A stretch of DNA of 5,774 bases from Pseudofrankia asymbiotica (GTDB lineage Bacteria; Actinomycetota; Actinomycetes; Frankiales; Frankiaceae): NCBI RefSeq assembly GCF_001983105.1, contig NZ_MOMC01000021.1, forward strand, positions 1 to 5,774, read 5' to 3'. Positions 1 to 5,774 of this stretch are shown in pieces. The position numbers were made by a program, and so were the translations under genes. Every line of letters starts with the position of its first letter. Within the stretch, counting starts at the first letter, position 1. Below the pieces are notes generated by a model, which saw nothing but the letters and a program-made list of their open reading frames with translations, was not told where the DNA came from and did no database searches.

Positions 1-103
1 ACAGATCCGCCTCCAGGTCCAACCCCGGCTCCAGCATCTCCGCCGGGTAACCCGTCTGCGAACCGATCACCTCCACCACCGTGTCCAGCACCGCGCCGCG
101 GCT
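1..103 (-). other. Domain: acyl carrier protein, N-terminal part only
   Basis: Residues about 1862-1895. The reading ends in LDLEADL, the segment that directly precedes the phosphopantetheine-serine motif (family consensus GIDSIKR) of PfaA-type carrier domains. The first helix (RGAVLDTVVEVIGSQTGY, 1863-1880) fits an ACP. The attachment serine itself lies outside the window, so modification cannot be confirmed. PfaA-type enzymes commonly carry several ACPs in a row, so more may follow to the left. Confidence 0.8.
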
Positions 104-3100
104 CAGGCCGCGGCCCGCGGACGCGGCGGCGGCCGGCACCGGCGCGCTCGGCACCGGCGCGCTCGGCGCCGGCGGGTCCACGGGGAGGGCCTGCGCGGGG
201 ATGACCGGTCCGTGCCCGTTCGACGCGGCCAGTCGCCCGACCCGCGCCGGCTCGTATGGCTGGCCGCCACCGACCGGCGCGAGCCGCGCGCCGTCGGCGC
301 CGCCGAGGCCCGCGAGCGTCCCGGCGGCGAGCGCGGCCTCGCCGCCGCGGCCGAGGTAGCCGAGCAGCACGTCGCGCTGCGCCGAGACGAGATCACGGGT
401 GGTCCGCAGGAACTCCAGCACCGCGGCGTCCGCCGTCGGATCCGCCGGCGCCGCGAAGACCGCTGGCACCGCCGGGGAGGCCGCGGACTCGATCTCGAGC
501 CGCGCGAGCGGCTTCAGACCGCCCGCGACGACCCGGCCGTCCGCGGTGCGCACGAAGGCGCCGTCGACCAGCCAGCCGGGCCGCCGCGGCGCGTCCGCCG
601 CCGAGACCACCCGCGCGTCCCTGCCGGCGAACAACGGCGCGACGTCGACGGCGACACCGGCGGCGGCGAGCTCGGCGATGGCGAGCAGCAACCGGCGCAG
701 CCCCGGCTCGCCGGCGACGTCGGTCGCGACCGCGCGGTGCGGCCGCTTTCCGAGGATCTTGCCGACGAGGCCGGTGAGCACCCGGCCGGGGCCGACCTCG
801 ACGAAGGTGCGTACCCCGGTGGCGTACATCGCCTCGACCTGGTCGACGAACCGGACCGGCGCGGCCACCTGGCCGGCGAGCGTCGCCCGGATCTCGGCGG
901 CGGTGTCCGGGTAGGGCGCGGCGGTCGTGTTCGCCCAGACCCGGGCGGCGGCCGGCGAGACCGCGAGCCCGGCGAGGGTGTCGGCGAGCGTGCCGGCGGC
1001 GCCGGCGACGACCGGGCTGTGGAAGGCCGCGGCGACCGGGATCCGCTTGGCCGCGAGGCCCGCGGCCGACAGCGCCGCGAGCGCGGCGTCGACGGCGGCC
1101 GTGGGGCCGGAGACGACGGTCTGCTTCGGGGCGTTCTGGTTGGCGAGTACCACTTCGGCCGCCCGCCCGCCGGCCGCGTCCAGCGCGGCGCGGACGTCGG
1201 CGGCGGGCGCCGAGACGGCGGCCATCGTGCCCGGGTCGTCGCCCGCCGCCGCGAGGATCGCGGCCGCCCGGGCCTCGGAGAGGCCGATCAGGTCGGCCCG
1301 GTCGAGCGCGCCGGCGGCGCACAGCGCGACCAGCTCCCCGTAGGAGTGGCCGGCGAGGTCGTCGGCGCGGATCCCGAGCGTGCCGAGCAGCTCGGCCATG
1401 GCCAGGCCGGCGAGGCCCAGCGTCGGCTGCGCGGCGCGGGTGTCGGTGATGGCGGCGGCCTGCGCGTCCGCCTCCTCGCGGCTGAGGGCGGCGGGCGGGA
1501 ACATCGTGCCCGCCCATCGCGGGCCGAGCTCGAGCACCTCGCGCAGACGCGGGAACGCGACGAACAGGTCGGCGAGCATGCCGGGACGCTGGCTGCCCTG
1601 GCCCGGGAACAGGAACCCGACCCGCCCGGGCCCGCCCGGCCCGGCACCCGTCGTCTCGCCGCTGGCCGGCGTCTCGCTGGTGGCCGGCGCGTCCGGGGCG
1701 ACGAACAGCCCGGCCTTCGGGTCGGACCGGAACGACCGGGCTCTGGCGAGCGCCGCCGGCAGCTCGTCGAGCGAGGAGACGACGAACGCGAGCCGCGCGG
1801 GCCCCGACCGGTCCTCGGCGACGGTGCGGGCGAGGTCGCGCAGCCGCCAGGGGCGTCCCGCGTCCTCGTTCGTCCGGGTGAGCTCGGTGAGCCGGTCGAG
1901 GCGGCGGGCGGCGGCGGCGTTGTCGGCGCCGCGGATGACGAACAGCTCCGCCGGCCAGTGCGCGAGCCCGTGCGCCGGCTCGGGGCCGCCGTCGTAGGCG
2001 GACAGCACGACGTGGAAGTTCGTCCCGCCGAACCCGAAGGCCGACACCCCGGCGTGCCGCTCGCTCGCCGGCGCGGCCCAGGGCCTGGCCGTCTGGTCGA
2101 AGGCGAACGGGCTGCTGGCCCGGTCGTAGGCCTCGTTGGGCGTCTCGATGTGCAGCGTGGGCGGCCGCACCCCGGCTGCCAGCGCGCGCGTGGCCTTGAT
2201 CAGCCCGGCCATGCCCGCGGCGCACTTGGCGTGGCCGATCTGCGACTTGACCGAGCCGACCGTGCAGGTGCCCGGCTCGGCGCCGTGCTGGGCGAACACC
2301 TCGGTCAGGGTGGCGAGCTCGGTGCGGTCGCCGACGACGGTGCCGGTCGCGTGCGCCTCCACCAGGCCGACCTCGGACGGGGAGATCCCGGCGCGGCTGT
2401 AGGCGCGCTCCAGCGAGAGCACCTGGCCCGCGCGGCGCGGCGCGGTCAGCCCCAGCGCGCGGCCGTCAGAGGAGCCGGCGACCGCCTTGACGACGGCGTG
2501 GATCCGGTCCCCGTCTCGCTCGGCGTCGGCGAGGCGCTTGAGCACGACGACCGCGACGCCCTCGCCGAGGGTGATGCCGTCGGCGGAGGAGTCGAACGAG
2601 CGGCACCGCCCGGTCGGCGACAGGGCGTGCACCGAGGCGAACATCAGGAAGTCGTTCAGCCCGTTGTGGGTGTCGACGCCGCCGCAGAGCACCATGTCCG
2701 AGTTGCCGGCCAGGAGCTCCTTGCACGCGGCGTCCAGCGCGGCGAACGACGACGCGCAGGCGGCGTCGACGGTGAAGTTGGCGCCGCCGAAGTCCAGCCG
2801 GTTGGCGACCCGGCCGGCGATGACGTTCGCCAGGATGCCGGGGAACGAGTCCTCGTCGAGCTCGGGCAGGTGCTCGTCCAGCTCGGGCGGCAGGTCGCCG
2901 ACGAGCGCCCGGTAACCGGCCCGGAGGCCGTAGGCGCCGGAGAGGTCCGCGCCGGCCTCGGCGCCGAACACCACCGAGGTGCGGGAGCGGTCGAAGGGGC
3001 GCCGGTCATAGCCGGCATCACGCAGGGCCCGAGCGGACACCTCCAGCGCGAGCAGCTGACCCGTCTCGACGCTGCGCAGCGAGCGCGGCGGGATTCCGTA

Positions 3101-5686
3101 CGCGAGTGCGTCGAACGGGATAGGCGGCAGGAAACCGCCCCATTTCGACGGGGTCATCTTCCCGGCGTCCTTGACGAAGGCGTCCGGCGAGTAAAAGCGA
3201 TCGGCCTCGAACCGTTCGGCGGGCACCTCGGTGACCGCGTCGACCCCGCCGACGATGTTCGCCCAGAACGTCTCCACGTCTGGCGCGCCGGGGAACACCC
3301 CGGCCATGCCGATGATCGCGATGTCGGCCGGCCGGGCCGTCTCGCGGACCGCCGCCACCGATCGCGCCGCGGCCGCGCGCCGCTCGGCGATCAGGTCGGC
3401 GGCCGAGGCCCCGCCGCCGGCCGGGTGCTGCTCCGGAATGCCTCGGGCGGCCGCGGCGGCGGTACCAGCGCCGTCGGCCGCGATGCCGAGCTGGGCCGCC
3501 CGGCGCACGAGCGCGTCACCCGCGCCGGTGGTCACCTGCTCGTGCAGGGCCGCGATCGACGTCCGCTCGGCGCGCAGCGCGGCCACCTGGCCGATCATGA
3601 ACATGCCCTCGGCGGCCTGGGCGTCCTCGTCGACCGCCACCAGCGCCCCGCCGTCGCGGCGCACACCCTTGCTGGCGATCCGCAGGCGGCCGAGGTTGAG
3701 GCCTTCCAGGGTCGCCCACATCTCCTGGCGGCTGTGCCCCGCGGCGGCGAGCTCGGCCCGGGTGGCCAGGAACGTGTCGACGAACGGCGAGCGCACGCAG
3801 CGGGTGGCATGCCCCGGCGACGTCTCCAGCAGCACGGTCTCCTCGCAGCGCACCGCCGCTTCCTGGAAACCGGGCTGGATCGCCCCGGTCCGCACCGCCT
3901 CGGCGGTGAACATGTAGGCCGTGCCCATCAGGGCGCCGATCTTCGCCCCGCGCGCCGCCAGCGGAGCGGCGACCGCGGCGACGGCCGCCGCCGACGCCTC
4001 GTCGTGCACGCCACCGGCGAACAGCAGGTGCAGCTCCTCGAAGAAGCCGCCGCCCAGCCGCTCACCCGCCGCGAGCAGCGCGCCTACCTGCGCCTCCCAG
4101 AGCGCGAAGCTGGCCCGAGGGCCGACGTGCCCGCCGCACTCCCGCCCCTCGAAGACGAACTTGCGAGCGCCGTCGGCGACGAACCGGTCCAGCAGCCCGG
4201 GGGACGGCACGTGCAGGAACGTGTCGATACCGGCGGCTTCCAGCGGCGCGGCCTGCGACGGGCGACCGCCGGCGATCAGCACGCACGGCGGGCGGACGGC
4301 GAGGACGGCGTCCAGCTGGGCCGCGCGTACCTCGGCGGGGGCGAAGCCCAGGACGCCCACACCCCAGGGGGCGTCGCCGAGCTGCTCGGCCGTCTCCGCC
4401 AGCAGCGCGCGGGACTGCTCGCCGGACAGCAGCGCGAGCGCGAGGAACGGCAGCGCGCCGCCGTCGGCCACGGCCTTCGCGAACGCCGGGATGTCGCTGA
4501 CCCTGGTCATCGGGCCCTGCGCGAGCGGGTAGCGCAGGCCGCGGGCCGCGGCGAACGGCGCGCCGGGCTCGAGCGGGCGCAGCCCGGCCGCGCTGGTCAG
4601 CTGGCCGCGGATCGCGGCGCGCACCGCGCGGACGACGCCGCTCGCGGTGACGTACCGGTCGGCGAACCCGCTCGCGAACGCGGCGTCCTGGCCGACCGGG
4701 AGGAACTGGGCGCGCAGGTCACGCCCGCCGAGGCGGGCCGCGGCCTCGACGGGCGTGAGCGCGCCGTCCGCCGGCCCGCCCGGGGCCGCCGGCAGCGCAC
4801 CGTCGCTCGCCACCTCGCCGCCGGTGTCACGAAGATCCACCTCGCCGACGCTGGCGGCGGCCGCCAGCCCGGCGAGCCGCGCGACCGGCAGGTCGGGGCG
4901 GACATAGACCCGGTGCCCGCCGAGCACGGTGGTCTCGCTGCCGTCCATCGAGCGCACCGCCGCGGCCACGTCGGCCACCGTCTCGGCCTCGCGGACCAGG
5001 GAGAGCTGGGTGTCCAGGACGACGCCGGCGGCTCCCAGCGCGACGGCGCCGGCCGCCGTGTGCTCACCGATCCCACCGGCGGCCCAGAAGGGAGCGGGTG
5101 CGCCGGCGCGGGTCAGGAGGCCCGCCGCGGCCAGGTGTTGGAGCAGGGTGAAGGTGGTCAGGTCTCCGACGAACCCGCCAGCCTCGTTGCCCCGGGCCAC
5201 GACGCCAGCGGCGCCGGCGGCGAGCGCGGCCCGCGCGCCGGCCACCGAGGTCACCTCGACGAGCACGCGGCGCGCCCCGGCCGGGCCGGCCGCGCTCGCG
5301 ACATCCCACCGGGCGGATCCCGGCCGCTCGGCGGCGGGTGCCGCCAGCGCCAGCAGATCCAGGTCGGCGAGCAGCACGGTGTCGACCTCGGCCGGCAGGT
5401 CCTCGGGACGCAGCGGCGCGGCCGGGCCTACCCGGACCGCGAAGGAGGTGGGGCACCAGCGAGCGGCGTCGGCCAGGGCACGGCGCGCGCGGGCGGTATC
5501 AGCGCCCAGGTCGAGCACGCCCAGCCCGCCGGCACGCTCCACGGCCGCCACCAGGGCGGCGTTCGGCTCGGCGAACGGCGTCACGACGACGACGAGATCC
5601 CGTGCGCCGGCGTGCGCCGGGACGTCCAGGCCATCCTCCCAACGGGTGGGGCGGCCTGGGTCGAGCTGACTGGAAGTCCTGGTCAT
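1..5686 (-). CDS. Multidomain iterative fatty-acid/polyketide synthase (2x flavin enoyl reductase-like, KS, AT, ACP), 3' end off window
   Basis: The first 1895 codons translate without a stop or frameshift; the C-terminus is beyond the left edge. Domains in order: nitronate-monooxygenase/FabK-like barrel (about 28-290), a second such barrel plus tail (about 383-720), ketosynthase (785-1230), acyltransferase (1355-1655), Ala/Pro linker, start of an ACP (from about 1862). KS triad Cys977, His1112 and His1152 and AT Ser1448 and His1556 are intact. By family knowledge it resembles PfaA/HglE-type secondary-lipid synthases, which iteratively condense malonyl units on carrier proteins in the cytoplasm. 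The product (polyunsaturated fatty acid, glycolipid chain or other polyketide lipid) cannot be told. The start is firm: the in-frame stop TAG at 5716-5714 is followed by no other ATG, GTG or TTG before this ATG, and AGGAGG lies 8 bases upstream. Unusual features are the fused and duplicated reductase-like domain. An ordinary modular type I PKS is less likely because of the KS and ACP motifs. Confidence 0.95.
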   Translation of the reverse strand, partial: MTRTSSQLDPGRPTRWEDGLDVPAHAGARDLVVVVTPFAEPNAALVAAVERAGGLGVLDLGADTARARRALADAARWCPTSFAVRVGPAAPLRPEDLPAEVDTVLLADLDLLALAAPAAERPGSARWDVASAAGPAGARRVLVEVTSVAGARAALAAGAAGVVARGNEAGGFVGDLTTFTLLQHLAAAGLLTRAGAPAPFWAAGGIGEHTAAGAVALGAAGVVLDTQLSLVREAETVADVAAAVRSMDGSETTVLGGHRVYVRPDLPVARLAGLAAAASVGEVDLRDTGGEVASDGALPAAPGGPADGALTPVEAAARLGGRDLRAQFLPVGQDAAFASGFADRYVTASGVVRAVRAAIRGQLTSAAGLRPLEPGAPFAAARGLRYPLAQGPMTRVSDIPAFAKAVADGGALPFLALALLSGEQSRALLAETAEQLGDAPWGVGVLGFAPAEVRAAQLDAVLAVRPPCVLIAGGRPSQAAPLEAAGIDTFLHVPSPGLLDRFVADGARKFVFEGRECGGHVGPRASFALWEAQVGALLAAGERLGGGFFEELHLLFAGGVHDEASAAAVAAVAAPLAARGAKIGALMGTAYMFTAEAVRTGAIQPGFQEAAVRCEETVLLETSPGHATRCVRSPFVDTFLATRAELAAAGHSRQEMWATLEGLNLGRLRIASKGVRRDGGALVAVDEDAQAAEGMFMIGQVAALRAERTSIAALHEQVTTGAGDALVRRAAQLGIAADGAGTAAAAARGIPEQHPAGGGASAADLIAERRAAAARSVAAVRETARPADIAIIGMAGVFPGAPDVETFWANIVGGVDAVTEVPAERFEADRFYSPDAFVKDAGKMTPSKWGGFLPPIPFDALAYGIPPRSLRSVETGQLLALEVSARALRDAGYDRRPFDRSRTSVVFGAEAGADLSGAYGLRAGYRALVGDLPPELDEHLPELDEDSFPGILANVIAGRVANRLDFGGANFTVDAACASSFAALDAACKELLAGNSDMVLCGGVDTHNGLNDFLMFASVHALSPTGRCRSFDSSADGITLGEGVAVVVLKRLADAERDGDRIHAVVKAVAGSSDGRALGLTAPRRAGQVLSLERAYSRAGISPSEVGLVEAHATGTVVGDRTELATLTEVFAQHGAEPGTCTVGSVKSQIGHAKCAAGMAGLIKATRALAAGVRPPTLHIETPNEAYDRASSPFAFDQTARPWAAPASERHAGVSAFGFGGTNFHVVLSAYDGGPEPAHGLAHWPAELFVIRGADNAAAARRLDRLTELTRTNEDAGRPWRLRDLARTVAEDRSGPARLAFVVSSLDELPAALARARSFRSDPKAGLFVAPDAPATSETPASGETTGAGPGGPGRVGFLFPGQGSQRPGMLADLFVAFPRLREVLELGPRWAGTMFPPAALSREEADAQAAAITDTRAAQPTLGLAGLAMAELLGTLGIRADDLAGHSYGELVALCAAGALDRADLIGLSEARAAAILAAAGDDPGTMAAVSAPAADVRAALDAAGGRAAEVVLANQNAPKQTVVSGPTAAVDAALAALSAAGLAAKRIPVAAAFHSPVVAGAAGTLADTLAGLAVSPAAARVWANTTAAPYPDTAAEIRATLAGQVAAPVRFVDQVEAMYATGVRTFVEVGPGRVLTGLVGKILGKRPHRAVATDVAGEPGLRRLLLAIAELAAAGVAVDVAPLFAGRDARVVSAADAPRRPGWLVDGAFVRTADGRVVAGGLKPLARLEIESAASPAVPAVFAAPADPTADAAVLEFLRTTRDLVSAQRDVLLGYLGRGGEAALAAGTLAGLGGADGARLAPVGGGQPYEPARVGRLAASNGHGPVIPAQALPVDPPAPSAPVPSAPVPAAAASAGRGLSRGAVLDTVVEVIGSQTGYPAEMLEPGLDLEADL
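104..721 (-). other. AT-to-ACP linker with amphipathic helix and Ala/Pro-rich tether
   Basis: Residues about 1656-1861 join the AT to the ACP and contain no catalytic motif I recognise. Two parts stand out. A probable amphipathic helix spans about 1756-1778, with FLRTTRDLVSAQRDVLLGYL at its core; similar helices precede the ACPs in PfaA-type synthases. A flexible Pro/Ala/Ser tether at about 1837-1858 holds the repeated PSAPV unit. The segment may position the mobile carrier domain. The helix call is by inspection only. Confidence 0.6.
134..174 (-). repeat. 15-bp tandem repeat coding a PSAPV linker repeat
   Basis: On the plus strand the 15-base unit cggcaccggcgcgct occurs twice, exactly and head to tail (134-148 and 149-163). 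A third, partial copy follows with a mismatch at 168. The unit is in frame and encodes PSAPV on the minus strand, giving PSAPVPSAPVPA just before the ACP. It looks like replication slippage that lengthens a flexible interdomain tether, and copy number may vary between strains. Confidence 0.8.
722..1624 (-). other. Domain: acyltransferase (AT), probably malonyl-specific
   Basis: Residues about 1355-1655. The oxyanion-loop motif FPGQGSQRPGM is at 1360-1370. The nucleophile is Ser1448 in GHSYGE, and the partner histidine is His1556 in AAFHSP. Arg1473 in LSEARAA fits the conserved arginine that pairs with the extender carboxylate. NQNAPKQTVVSG (1516-1527) and FVEVGPGRVLTGL (1628-1640) are standard late AT motifs. 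AAFH resembles the HAFH motif of malonyl-CoA ATs rather than YASH of methylmalonyl ATs, so malonyl-CoA is the likely extender. This specificity call rests on that motif alone. Confidence 0.92.
1997..3334 (-). other. Domain: beta-ketoacyl synthase (KS), PfaA/HglE-like
   Basis: Residues about 785-1230. It begins with DIAIIGMAGVFPGA (788-801). The active-site cysteine is Cys977 in VDAACASSFAAL (973-984). The two catalytic histidines are His1112 in EAHATGT and His1152 in SQIGHAKCAAG, with Lys1154 also present. The C-terminal glycine loop FGFGGTNFH is at 1217-1225. The stretch SFPGILANVIAGRVANRLD (947-965) and DAACAS, rather than the DTACSS usual in modular PKSs, place it nearer the PfaA, HglE and enediyne KS group. 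That placement is from memory of the families, not from an alignment. The domain should catalyse decarboxylative Claisen condensation. The GHAK motif has Ala where Thr is most common. Confidence 0.93.
3530..4540 (-). other. Domain: second nitronate monooxygenase/PfaD-like flavin barrel, likely active enoyl reductase
   Basis: Residues about 383-720. It opens with the family motif YPLAQGPMTR (386-395), has IAGGR at 471-475, and carries the signature ECGGHVGP (516-523) with the conserved histidine His520. FMN-phosphate-type loops follow: FAGGVHD (556-562) and GALMGTAYMFT (584-594). A long conserved-looking tail continues with SPGHATRC (623-630), GLNLGRLRIASKG (662-674) and FMIGQVAALR (696-705). 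The family reaction is flavin-dependent reduction of a trans-2-enoyl thioester; in polyunsaturated fatty acid synthases the equivalent is the stand-alone protein PfaD. Fusion in front of the KS implies that reduction acts in cis on the growing chain. Nitronate monooxygenase activity is unlikely in this setting. Confidence 0.85.
4817..5605 (-). other. Domain: first nitronate monooxygenase/FabK-like flavin barrel, probable loss of catalytic His
   Basis: Residues about 28-290 read as an FMN-binding TIM barrel. The first strand and helix (about 31-55, ending ERAGGL) match the opening of the family. The signature GNEAGGFVGD lies at 166-175, and the glycine-rich FMN-phosphate loop AAGGIG at 202-207 is followed by GAAGVVLDT (218-226). 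In FabK and nitronate monooxygenases the signature normally ends in GGH, and that histidine is catalytically important. Here the position is Phe172. The flavin-binding loops look preserved, so the domain may still bind FMN or serve a structural role. Loss of activity is an inference from one substitution. The barrel boundaries are approximate. Confidence 0.8.
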
Positions 5687-5774
5687 CGACTGGTCCTCCT
5701 GAGCCAGTGACGCCTACGGCGACACCGGGGTGCGAGCGGGAGGGGAGCGGGCGTCGCCCCAGGGCGGCGGCCAC
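5687..5774 (-). other. Upstream region, promoter not visible; possible tail of a preceding gene
   Basis: These 88 bases are GC-rich and show no convincing -10/-35 pair, operator or terminator hairpin. One frame stays open from the right edge to a TAG at 5716-5714 and has G/C-rich third positions (17 of 19 codons). It could therefore be the last 19 codons of an upstream gene separated by 27 bases from the synthase start, which would imply an operon. The stretch is too short to tell this from an untranslated leader. Confidence 0.3.
5695..5700 (-). promoter_or_regulatory. Ribosome binding site AGGAGG
   Basis: AGGAGG on the minus strand ends 8 bases before the ATG at 5686-5684. This is a near-perfect Shine-Dalgarno sequence at good spacing. 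It settles the start of the synthase, which also has an in-frame stop 27 bases upstream of the ATG (TAG at 5716-5714). Confidence 0.9.

Noticed and set aside
393..2225. 610-codon minus-strand open frame in another phase
   Set aside because: Arg/Ala/Gly-rich low-complexity shadow; the overlapping frame encodes clear KS and AT motifs across the same bases.
722..3334. Ordinary modular type I PKS module
   Set aside because: The KS has DAACAS and the SFPGIL...AGRVANR stretch, the ACP edge reads LDLEADL, and flavin reductase barrels sit at the N-terminus. These fit the PfaA/HglE-like group better than a modular cis-AT PKS.
2..5710. Very long plus-strand open frame (about 1830 codons from a GTG at 212) as a gene
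   Set aside because: It is codon-aligned antisense to the synthase. Its translation is low-complexity Arg/Gly/Ala/Glu-rich with no recognisable domain, whereas the minus strand gives an uninterrupted domain series with all catalytic motifs.
5499..5774. Minus-strand frame starting at a GTG at the right edge and overlapping the synthase start
   Set aside because: It runs out of frame into the synthase coding region, has no visible ribosome site, and its peptide is Arg/Gly/Pro-rich without a recognisable motif.
5714..5774. C-terminal end of an upstream gene ending at TAG 5716-5714
   Set aside because: Third-position GC is compatible, but 19 codons are too few to identify a protein, so it is not called as a CDS.
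1..5774. CRISPR array, tRNA/rRNA, insertion sequence ends or rho-independent terminator
   Set aside because: No spaced direct repeats, RNA-gene signatures, transposase motifs or hairpin-plus-T tracts were seen. Many short GC-rich palindromes are expected by composition.

Overview
The window is almost entirely one gene on the minus strand. It starts at 5686 and is still open at position 1, so the first 1895 codons are present and the C-terminus lies beyond the left edge. The DNA is very GC-rich. The minus-strand reading frame has a strong G/C third-position bias and contains no TTA, CTA or TCA codon. This points to a high-GC actinomycete; a Frankia- or Streptomyces-like host is plausible, but the genus cannot be fixed from this sequence.

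The product is a giant multidomain iterative fatty-acid/polyketide synthase of the secondary-lipid type, related to PfaA (polyunsaturated fatty acid), HglE (glycolipid) and enediyne-type synthases. In N-to-C order it has: a first nitronate-monooxygenase/FabK-like flavin barrel (about residues 28-290), a linker, a second such barrel with accessory tail (about 383-720), a ketosynthase (about 785-1230), a malonyl-type acyltransferase (about 1355-1655), an Ala/Pro-rich linker, and the first half of an acyl carrier protein domain (about 1862-1895) cut by the window edge just before its phosphopantetheine serine. Ketosynthase and acyltransferase catalytic residues are all present.

The working model is as follows. 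The AT loads malonyl units onto the ACP, the KS condenses them, and the flavin barrel(s) act in cis as the enoyl reductase that PUFA systems usually encode as the separate protein PfaD. Ketoreductase and dehydratase domains are not seen and would be expected beyond the left edge or in neighbouring genes.

The most notable point is the tandem pair of flavin barrels at the N-terminus. The second keeps the conserved GGH histidine, while the first has phenylalanine at that position, which suggests one active and one degenerate or repurposed reductase module. At the right edge, 88 bases upstream of the start carry a strong Shine-Dalgarno site and no recognisable promoter. No RNA gene, mobile element, CRISPR array or terminator is visible.
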